The translations under genes were made by a program, and so were the position numbers. The notes under the pieces are model-generated. The model was not told where the DNA came from. It saw only the letters and a program-made list of their open reading frames with translations, and searched no databases. A stretch of 12,220 bases of DNA. It comes from Silvanigrellales bacterium. Lineage in GTDB: Bacteria; Bdellovibrionota_B; Oligoflexia; Silvanigrellales; Silvanigrellaceae. Position 1 is the first letter of the stretch; each line of letters opens with the position of its first letter. The stretch covers positions 1 to 12,220 of the forward strand of contig JANQPW010000039.1 in NCBI GenBank assembly GCA_028285285.1. Direction: 5' to 3'. Below are positions 1 to 6,060 of the stretch, one piece after another.

Positions 1-1
1 G

Positions 2-601
2 AGCTTCACCAGCCCCAAAGTTCGGGCGACTATGGACCGCTGGAAAGTGCTGGTTGATAAAAAAGTCTTTCCTCCCAATGCGCCGGCACTCACCTGGCAA
101 GAAGCTTCAGCCTTGCTGTGGCAGGGGAAAGCGGGAATGTACCTCATGGGCAATTTCCTTGCGGCCGAAATTCCCGCAAATCTGAAAGACAAAATTGGTT
201 TCTTCCCTTTTCCCCAGCTCGACCCGAAAGTGGCTTCAGCTGAGGTTGCTCCAACAGACGTGATCTTCATACCCGCAAAGGCGAAGAACAAAGCCGATGC
301 GAAAAAGTTCTTGCAATATGCCGCAACTGCTGAGGCACAGACGGCCTACAACAGGGCGAATGGTCTCCTGCCTCCCAACACCAAGGCCACTGTGGATGCT
401 GCAGACCCCTACCGAAAGGCGGGAATGGATCTGTTGTCTTCGGCAAAGGGGCTCAGCCAGTTTTTCGACCGCGATGCAGATCCGCAGGTGGCAAAGACGG
501 CCATGGATGGCTTTGTTCAGTTCATGGCTTACCCTGAGCGGGTTGAGAGCATTCTGAAAAAAGTAGATCGGATCAGCAAACGCGTGCATCGGAAAAAGTA
601 G
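2..601 (+). CDS. ABC transporter sugar-binding protein, C-terminal part (5' truncated by window)
   Basis: This is the C-terminal part (about 199 residues) of an extracytoplasmic solute-binding protein of the family-1 sugar-binding type (MalE/UgpB-like). The frame is open to the window edge, so the start and signal peptide lie upstream and the ATG at 32 is internal. Family-typical pieces are the helix reading SPKVRATMDRWKVLVD, the segment GKAGMYLMGNFLAAEI (binding-cleft wall, where these proteins usually carry G-x-AAM-x-x-G), and the late stretch KNKADAKKFLQYAATAEAQ, matching the 'A-x-x-FL-x-F-x-x-S-x-E-x-Q' pattern near the C-terminus. It lies 12 bases before two sugar permeases and upstream of an alpha-galactosidase. 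The inferred role is to bind an alpha-galactoside such as melibiose or raffinose in the periplasm and deliver it to the permease pair. The substrate is inferred from context only. The C-terminus ends in a lysine/arginine-rich tail. Confidence 0.9.
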   Translation, partial: SFTSPKVRATMDRWKVLVDKKVFPPNAPALTWQEASALLWQGKAGMYLMGNFLAAEIPANLKDKIGFFPFPQLDPKVASAEVAPTDVIFIPAKAKNKADAKKFLQYAATAEAQTAYNRANGLLPPNTKATVDAADPYRKAGMDLLSSAKGLSQFFDRDADPQVAKTAMDGFVQFMAYPERVESILKKVDRISKRVHRKK

Positions 602-613
602 TTTGGGGGTGTC

Positions 614-1537
614 GTGTTGAGTCAGCAGGGACCCTTCTCGCATCAACGGCGTGTGGCGTGGTTGTTTCTTGCGCCCTCGCTTTTTCTCTACACTCTTTAC
701 GTTCTCTTTCCTATTCTGTTTACTTTTTATCTTAGTTTCACCGATTGGGACGGCCTTGGGAGCGAGGTTTTACCCTTGTGTGTGGTCGATCCTGAGCTCA
801 GTTGTTTTGAAAACTACCGAGAACTTATGGATGATGAGCAGTTTTGGGTGAGTGTGAAAAACACCGTTTACTGGCTTCTGTTTTACCCACTTGCCGCTGT
901 GGTTGGTCTTGCATTTGCACTCCTTTTTCATGTGAAGGGTGTGCTCACTCCTTTCTATAAATCTCTGCTGTTTTCTCCCATGGTGCTCTCGCTTGTTGTT
1001 GTGGGCACCATCTGGAGCTGGTTTTTGCAGCCTCACTTTGGTTTGGCTGAATTTCTTCTCAAGCAGGTGGGGTTGCTGGATCCCGAAGGTCAGGTGGGCA
1101 TTATGGCCAGCTTCGATTACGCGACCTTTGGTGTCATTTTGGCCGCCTGCTGGCCCCATGCCGCCTACTGTATGGTTTTGTACCTGGCTGGTTTGAGTAA
1201 TCTGCAACAAAATGTGATCGAGGCTGCTCGTATTGATGGGGTGTCGCGTTGGCAAATGATCTGGCACATCGTCTTGCCCATGCTGCGACCCGCCACACTC
1301 ATTGTTGCGCTTGTCACGTTTATTGGTTCTATGCGAGCTTTTGACATTATTATGGTCATGACAGCGGGTGGCCCGGCTGGTTCCACTCATGTGCTCGGCA
1401 CCTACATGTACGAGCAGACCTTTCAGTCGTTTCGATATGGGTATGGAGCTGCTATTTCCATCGTTTTGTTCCTTCTGAGTTTGGGGCTCATTGTGAGTTA
1501 CCTTGCTGCTACAGGAGAAAAAAATCGTGCCCGCTGA
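614..1537 (+). CDS. Sugar ABC transporter permease, MalF/UgpA type
   Basis: This is an inner-membrane permease subunit of a carbohydrate ABC importer (binding-protein-dependent transport family 1), of about 307 residues, normal for UgpA/MsmF-like proteins. The first membrane helix spans roughly residues 14-42 (VAWLFLAPSLFLYTLYVLF), with further hydrophobic segments near 80-106, 115-137, 165-190, 222-245 and 278-298, giving the expected six. The EAA loop that docks the ATPase is clear at residues 203-222 (EAARIDG...IVLPMLRP). The conserved late motif MTAGGPAGST is also present. The start is GTG at 614; TTG at 617 is an alternative and sits at a better distance from the GGGGG at 605-609. Its last 11 bases overlap the next permease, which implies coupled translation. 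It should form a heterodimer with the next gene product. Confidence 0.93.
   Translation: MLSQQGPFSHQRRVAWLFLAPSLFLYTLYVLFPILFTFYLSFTDWDGLGSEVLPLCVVDPELSCFENYRELMDDEQFWVSVKNTVYWLLFYPLAAVVGLAFALLFHVKGVLTPFYKSLLFSPMVLSLVVVGTIWSWFLQPHFGLAEFLLKQVGLLDPEGQVGIMASFDYATFGVILAACWPHAAYCMVLYLAGLSNLQQNVIEAARIDGVSRWQMIWHIVLPMLRPATLIVALVTFIGSMRAFDIIMVMTAGGPAGSTHVLGTYMYEQTFQSFRYGYGAAISIVLFLLSLGLIVSYLAATGEKNRAR
1513..1517 (+). promoter_or_regulatory. Ribosome binding site of the second permease
   Basis: AGGAG lies 9 bases before the GTG at 1527, inside the end of the first permease gene. It decides the start of the second permease: the in-frame TTG at 1503 would have no comparable site, and this AGGAG would fall inside its coding region. 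Confidence 0.6.
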
Positions 1538-2351
1538 ACGTAAAGGTGTCTGGTATTGGTTGCTGGCTTCTGCGGTGGTGGTTGTTTGGATGCTGCCGGT
1601 TGTGGCCAGTGTGCTCACGAGTCTTAAATCGCTCGACGAACTCAACCGTGGGGAGTATTGGACCTTTCCTGAAGCTCTGCTCTTCTCAAACTACGCTGAG
1701 GCATGGGACGCTGGGTTCTCGGATTACTTCTGGAACTCCTTTGTGATCACGATTCCCAGCGTTTTTTTGGTGTTGTTTTTCTCTTCTCTCAATGGCTACG
1801 TGCTGTCTCGCCTCCATTTTCGGGGCCGTGAGGCTTTGGTCTTGATCTTCGTTGCGGGAATGTTGCTTCCTTTTCAAATTCTCCTCATTCCCGTTTTTTA
1901 TTTGAGCTCACAGGTGCTCGGAACCTATGACACGCACTTTGGCTTGATCCTGTTTCACACAGCCTTCCAAGTGGGCTTCGGTTCCTTTTTCATGCGCAAC
2001 TTTATCCTCACTTTGCCAGGAGGCTTGATTGAGGCGGCCAGGCTTGATGGCTGTGGTGAGTGGAGGATCTACTCACGCATTGTTCTGCCCTTGATGAAGC
2101 CAGCTTTGGCTGCCTTGGCAACCTTGCTCTTCACGTGGATTTGGAACGACTATCTTTGGGCTCTCATTATGATCCAAAGCGATTCTCTCAAGCCCGTGAC
2201 TTTTGGTTTGCAGAATCTTCGTGGGCAGTGGGTGTCTTCCTACCAGTTGCAGAGTGCGGGGGCGCTCATTGCCGCCATTCCGCCCGTGATCATGTTTGTG
2301 TTTTTGCAGAAGCACTTTATTCGTGGCCTGACCATGGGCTCGACCAAATAG
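1527..2351 (+). CDS. Sugar ABC transporter permease, MalG/UgpE type
   Basis: This is the second inner-membrane permease of the sugar importer, 274 residues from the GTG at 1527, the usual length for MalG/UgpE/MsmG proteins. The GTG was chosen because AGGAG lies 9 bases upstream; TTG at 1503 would add eight residues. An N-terminal membrane helix (residues about 8-30) is followed by the family's short periplasmic loop with a 'S-L-K' turn and FSNYAEAW, matching the MalG pattern 'T-x-x-NY-x-x-x-W'. The EAA loop is at residues 169-190 (EAARLDG...IVLPLMKPA). The C-terminus ends in FIRGLTMGSTK, close to the 'Q-x-x-F-x-x-G-L-x-x-GA-x-K' ending common to this family. It overlaps the preceding permease by 11 bases and is followed 10 bases later by the alpha-galactosidase gene. 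No ATP-binding subunit follows, so the importer needs one from upstream or a shared MsmK/MsmX-like ATPase. Confidence 0.93.
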   Translation: MPAERKGVWYWLLASAVVVVWMLPVVASVLTSLKSLDELNRGEYWTFPEALLFSNYAEAWDAGFSDYFWNSFVITIPSVFLVLFFSSLNGYVLSRLHFRGREALVLIFVAGMLLPFQILLIPVFYLSSQVLGTYDTHFGLILFHTAFQVGFGSFFMRNFILTLPGGLIEAARLDGCGEWRIYSRIVLPLMKPALAALATLLFTWIWNDYLWALIMIQSDSLKPVTFGLQNLRGQWVSSYQLQSAGALIAAIPPVIMFVFLQKHFIRGLTMGSTK

Positions 2352-2361
2352 GGGCGGAGAT

Positions 2362-4149
2362 ATGCTGGAGCAAGTTGAAATTCAGGCGTTCTTGGGCCGA
2401 AGTCGCGAGCCGGAGGCAGGCTCTCCGGCCTTAGAAGCTTGGGGATTGGTGCTCGAAAAAGCACCTGCTGAGGAATTTGGATTTGTGGGCAGCTCAAGAG
2501 TCGTTCTGCGATTGGTTTCCGCAGAAAAGTGGAGGGCGGCTGCGGCTCGCTTGGGGCCAGGGCTCAGCCGGCTGCGTTGGGGAAGCTTTTCTTTGCCAGA
2601 TGGGGTTGATTGGGCTCTCGCTCAAGGGTGGCAGTGTTGGAGCGAGTCGCCTGTGGTGTCTCGCACTGGAAGTCTTCAGGAAGATCGGCACCGCGAGAGG
2701 TGGTGCTACGGTGACACCGTCTTTTATCCCTATGAAGAGAAGCCTGGGTGTTTTCACTCCTGGTTCACATCCCTTTGTGGGTCTTTCTCTCAACCAGAAG
2801 AGCAGGGCTTTTTTGCCATCAATGGTGGTGAGAGATTTGCCTGTTGTTTTGTTTTTGATTTGCAAGCGGGCCATTTTTTCATTGACATGGATGTGGAAGG
2901 TCTTGATGGGAGTCGCTTGAGCGACGGAGAAACACTCGTTGATGTCGTTTTTCCTAAGGAGTTGCGGAGTGATCGCAGCCTGCAGCAAGAGGGTCACAAT
3001 TGGGTTGTGCGCATGTTGGGCCACAGCACCGATCGACTCACCGGGCGACCTTCTCCCACTTTGGGTTACACCAGCTGGTATCACCACTACCATGCCATTA
3101 CGGAAAATCTTTTGCTCAAAAACCTCGAAGCGTGTCCAGACTTCTTTCGGGTTTTTCAGATCGACGATGGCTATCAAAAAAGCATAGGTGAGTGGCTCGA
3201 CTATCAAAAAGACTTTGCAGCTCAGCTTTCTCCGGAAGGTCTCATGGCGAAGATTCATGAGCGGGGTTGCGTGCCGGGGTTGTGGCTTGCACCTTTTGTT
3301 GCCTCGGAGTCCTCTGCACTTTTGGAGAGGTCTCCGGAGTTTGTGCTGCATGATGCTGCAGGGGAGCCTGTGCGCTGTGGCACCAACGACAACTGGGGTG
3401 GACACTTTTACGCTCTCGACACGGAATCTCAGGCCTTCCGGAAATGGTTGGAGGAGACAGTTGATGTGTGGTGTTCTCGCGGCGTGGGCTTTTTTAAGTG
3501 TGACTTTCTTTATGCCGCGGGAGTGATCCCAGGGGGCGGGTTCACTCGCCTCGAGCGCGCTTGCCGTGCTCATCGGTATTTGGGTGGGCTGATAGCCGCA
3601 AGGGGGCGGAGCTTTTTGTCGTGTGGAGCCATTCTTGAACAGGCATTTGGTTCCTGTGACTATGCCCGTGTGGGCGCTGATGTTGCGGTCTTCTGGGAAG
3701 ACCCTGATGAATCTTATCACCACAGCCGGGAACGGGTTTCTACCCGCTCTTGCATCACCAACACCATCACCCGTTCTTTTCTAAATGGTTCGGCTTTTCT
3801 CAACGATGGTGATGTAACGGTGTTGCGCGGCCACGACACGGGGCTGACCCTCGAGGAGAGGCGGCAACTGCTTCACGTGAACCGGGCGTTGAGTGACCTG
3901 CAGTTTGTCTCCTGTGATCTCTTTGATCTGAGGGGTGAGGGTAAAGATCTGTTGGGGAAGCTGGAGCAGACAGAGAGATTCAGTCATATTGATGCGATCA
4001 TTCCGCGATTTGATCACGACGGCTCCGGTAGAGTCGGAGGGTGGGCTGTGGGTTATGAAGTGCGGGGGCGTCTTGCCGACATCAACGCTCCAGCCCGGGG
4101 AAAACCCAAATCGCTCGCCTTTGAGTTGGGCCCTTGTGAAAGCCACTGA
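2362..4149 (+). CDS. Alpha-galactosidase, glycoside hydrolase family 36
   Basis: This 595-residue enzyme (EC 3.2.1.22) hydrolyses terminal alpha-1,6-galactose from melibiose, raffinose or similar oligosaccharides. It has no signal peptide, so it should act in the cytoplasm on sugar brought in by the adjoining ABC importer. Layout: N-terminal beta-sandwich region about 1-225, catalytic TIM barrel about 230-510, and a short C-terminal beta region. Diagnostic motifs are GYTSWYHHYH at 235-244 (family form GWNSWY), IDDGYQ at 267-272 followed by IGEW, the nucleophile motif KCD with Asp381, and RVGAD with Asp440 as the likely acid/base, followed by VAVFWED. It is shorter than the roughly 700-residue tetrameric Firmicute enzymes and closer to the compact Thermotoga-type length. 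The start ATG at 2362 follows the permease stop by 10 bases, with GGGGCGGAG between. GH36 also contains raffinose synthase-like and alpha-N-acetylgalactosaminidase members, so the exact substrate remains inferred. Confidence 0.93.
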   Translation: MLEQVEIQAFLGRSREPEAGSPALEAWGLVLEKAPAEEFGFVGSSRVVLRLVSAEKWRAAAARLGPGLSRLRWGSFSLPDGVDWALAQGWQCWSESPVVSRTGSLQEDRHRERWCYGDTVFYPYEEKPGCFHSWFTSLCGSFSQPEEQGFFAINGGERFACCFVFDLQAGHFFIDMDVEGLDGSRLSDGETLVDVVFPKELRSDRSLQQEGHNWVVRMLGHSTDRLTGRPSPTLGYTSWYHHYHAITENLLLKNLEACPDFFRVFQIDDGYQKSIGEWLDYQKDFAAQLSPEGLMAKIHERGCVPGLWLAPFVASESSALLERSPEFVLHDAAGEPVRCGTNDNWGGHFYALDTESQAFRKWLEETVDVWCSRGVGFFKCDFLYAAGVIPGGGFTRLERACRAHRYLGGLIAARGRSFLSCGAILEQAFGSCDYARVGADVAVFWEDPDESYHHSRERVSTRSCITNTITRSFLNGSAFLNDGDVTVLRGHDTGLTLEERRQLLHVNRALSDLQFVSCDLFDLRGEGKDLLGKLEQTERFSHIDAIIPRFDHDGSGRVGGWAVGYEVRGRLADINAPARGKPKSLAFELGPCESH

Positions 4150-4174
4150 CTCTTTTCGAAAACGATGATATCCT
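4146..4174 (+). promoter_or_regulatory. Candidate sigma-70-like promoter for the pepF operon
   Basis: CTGACT (4146-4151, 4 of 6 matches to TTGACA) is spaced 17 bases from TATCCT (4169-4174, 4 of 6 matches to TATAAT). The -35 element covers the stop codon of the alpha-galactosidase gene. The predicted transcript start, near 4181, leaves a leader of about 50 bases before pepF. The spacer contains a perfect 10-bp palindrome, TTTTCGAAAA at 4153-4162. The match is modest, and read-through from the sugar operon is an alternative. Confidence 0.3.
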
Positions 4175-4216
4175 GCGCTTTCATTCACATTGCGTTCACA
4201 AGACCCCACTCTCGCG

Positions 4217-4228
4217 AAGGAAGGGAAG
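4217..4228 (+). promoter_or_regulatory. Ribosome binding site of pepF
   Basis: The purine-rich AAGGAAGGGAAG includes AGGGA at 4222-4226, 7 bases before the ATG at 4234. It supports that start over the in-frame ATG at 4165, which would add 23 residues that do not resemble the family. Confidence 0.6.
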
Positions 4229-4233
4229 CGCCC

Positions 4234-6060
4234 ATGACAAGCAGTATCAAAGCACGCAACGAGATCCCTGCTGAGCAGACCTGGAATTTGGATGACCTTT
4301 TCCAAAGCTTTGAAGACTGGCAGGTCGCGCTGAATGCTTTGCCCTCTGTGGAGGAGGTCTCCAGCAAGCTTGATGGCGACTTTAAAGGTCAGCTGGGTCG
4401 GTCTCCTCAAAAAATCTTTGAGGTCTTGCAGTATCGTGATGGGCTCTTGCGAAAGCTTGTGAATCTTTATGTTTATGCCAGTTTGCGCAATTCTGAAGAT
4501 GTTTCGGTGGCTGAGTCGGCAAAAAACCTTGGCGTGATATCGAATCTCTATTCGAGTTTGCTAGCTCCCTTCGCATTTGTGGATCCTGAGCTGCTCCAAG
4601 TGAAAGATCTCCCTCAGTGGAAAGGTAAAGAGCCCCTGGCCACCTATGAATATGAGCTTTCCGAGCTGCTGCGTGGGAAGAAACATGTTTTGAGTGAAAC
4701 GGAGGAGCGCCTGCTGGCGCGATTGTCACCTTGCCTCGGTCGAAATTCAGATATTTTCTCAAAATGGAACAATGTGGATCTGCGGTTTCCCGACGTGGTC
4801 GACTCGGAAGGAAAGAAACACACCCTCTCTCATTCCCGTTATGGCACCTATCTGGAAAACTCTGATCGCACTCTGCGCAAAAACACTTTCACGACCTTTT
4901 ACAAAACAGTTTCGCAGTGGCGTCACACTTTGGCGGCCAACTTCTACTCACGATTGCTCACTGGCTCTACTTTGGCAAAGGTGCGTTCTTATGATGGGTT
5001 TTTACAGAGCCAGCTGTTTCAAGATGACATTCCCACATCACTCTACGATGAACTGATTTCCCAAACGCGCAGCCATCTGCCCCTCCTCTCTCGTTCTCTG
5101 CACCTGAGAAAACGAGTTTTAGGGCTGGCAAAGGTTCACCAGTTCGATCGCTATGTTTCTCTCGCCACGTCAAAGGGTCGCAGGTTCACGTGGAACGAGG
5201 CCGTTGATCTGGTGCTGCGAGCCGTTGCACCCCTGGGAGAGGAGTATGTGGCAATTGCGCGAAAAGGTCTTCTGGAAGACCGGTGGGTTGATTATGCTGA
5301 GAACCAAGGGAAGCGGTCAGGGGCATTTTCCTCTGGTAGTTACGATTCTCGACCTTATATTTTGATGAGCTGGACGGGCACTCTCGTTGATGTCTACACC
5401 TTGGCGCATGAGTTGGGTCACTCCATGCACACCTACATGTCGAATCAGTCTCAACCTTATCATCTGGCCCGATACACGATCTTTGTTGCTGAGGTCGCCT
5501 CCACCCTGAATGAGTCTCTTCTGACTGAATACCTCCTCAAGGAACATGGAGATGAGAGCCTGAGAGAGGAAGTTTGTTCGTATTGGTTGAAAGGCTTTGA
5601 ATCCACGGTGATCCGTCAGGTCCTTTTCGCCACGTTTGAGAGAGATTGTGCCGTGCGTGTGGATGCCGATGAACCGCTCACCGCAGATGCCTTTGACAGT
5701 ATTTACGAGGGTCTCAACCGCGAGTTTTATGGCCAGCATTCTGAGATCGATCCAGAGGTGAAATCAGAATGGATGCGCATTCCACACTTTTACTCAACCT
5801 TTTATGTTTATAAGTATGCCACCAGTTATTGCGCCTCGCTTTCGCTCTTGGAGGCGCTGCAACGTGATCCTGAGGCTGGTCGGGGCCAGGTCATGACGCT
5901 TTTGAAAACAGGAGGCTCTCGCTCTCCGCTCGACACGATGAAGGCGGCCGGAGTGGACTTTCTTTCGGGGCAGGTCTTCAAAGATGCCTTCTCTGTTTAT
6001 GAGCAGAACATCACAAGGGCAGAGTCTCTTTTTCTTAAAAAGCAGGAGATTGGTGCGTGA
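4234..6060 (+). CDS. pepF: Oligoendopeptidase F (M3B family zinc metallopeptidase)
   Basis: This is a 608-residue cytoplasmic zinc endopeptidase that cuts short oligopeptides, the usual PepF length. The start ATG at 4234 is supported by a strong Shine-Dalgarno stretch, and the protein opens with the family's typical 'R-x-E-I-P-x-E-x-T-W-N-L-D-D-L-F' (here ARNEIPAEQTWNLDDLFQSF). The zinc site is HELGH at 392-396 (His392, Glu393 catalytic, His396), with Glu420 in FVAEVASTLNE as the third ligand, 24 residues after the second His. The substrate-binding stretch IPHFYSTFYVYKYATSY near residues 512-530 is the PepF form of the conserved M3 tyrosine/histidine loop. The N-terminal half is the helical cap (about residues 1-200) with the M3 PepF N-domain. 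It heads a set of four overlapping genes: its stop codon overlaps the aspS start (GTGA). Peptides it produces could be salvaged for protein synthesis, but no direct link to AspRS is known. Confidence 0.93.
   Translation: MTSSIKARNEIPAEQTWNLDDLFQSFEDWQVALNALPSVEEVSSKLDGDFKGQLGRSPQKIFEVLQYRDGLLRKLVNLYVYASLRNSEDVSVAESAKNLGVISNLYSSLLAPFAFVDPELLQVKDLPQWKGKEPLATYEYELSELLRGKKHVLSETEERLLARLSPCLGRNSDIFSKWNNVDLRFPDVVDSEGKKHTLSHSRYGTYLENSDRTLRKNTFTTFYKTVSQWRHTLAANFYSRLLTGSTLAKVRSYDGFLQSQLFQDDIPTSLYDELISQTRSHLPLLSRSLHLRKRVLGLAKVHQFDRYVSLATSKGRRFTWNEAVDLVLRAVAPLGEEYVAIARKGLLEDRWVDYAENQGKRSGAFSSGSYDSRPYILMSWTGTLVDVYTLAHELGHSMHTYMSNQSQPYHLARYTIFVAEVASTLNESLLTEYLLKEHGDESLREEVCSYWLKGFESTVIRQVLFATFERDCAVRVDADEPLTADAFDSIYEGLNREFYGQHSEIDPEVKSEWMRIPHFYSTFYVYKYATSYCASLSLLEALQRDPEAGRGQVMTLLKTGGSRSPLDTMKAAGVDFLSGQVFKDAFSVYEQNITRAESLFLKKQEIGA
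6044..6048 (+). promoter_or_regulatory. Ribosome binding site of aspS inside pepF
   Basis: AGGAG lies 8 bases before GTG 6057 and 11 bases before ATG 6060. It sits within the last codons of pepF, so aspS translation is probably coupled to pepF. The spacing favours GTG; the codon type favours ATG. Confidence 0.55.

Noticed and set aside
770..1645. Long minus-strand open frame opposite the two permeases
   Set aside because: It lies antisense to two clear permease genes, is low-complexity (rich in His, Gln, Ser, Thr) and has no recognisable motif.
2494..3723. 409-residue minus-strand open frame opposite the alpha-galactosidase
   Set aside because: It is fully antisense to a GH36 gene with intact catalytic motifs, and its product resembles no family; it is a by-product of codon bias.
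4165..4233. Longer N-terminus for pepF from the ATG at 4165
   Set aside because: The 23 extra residues do not match the family, and a strong Shine-Dalgarno stretch precedes the ATG at 4234.
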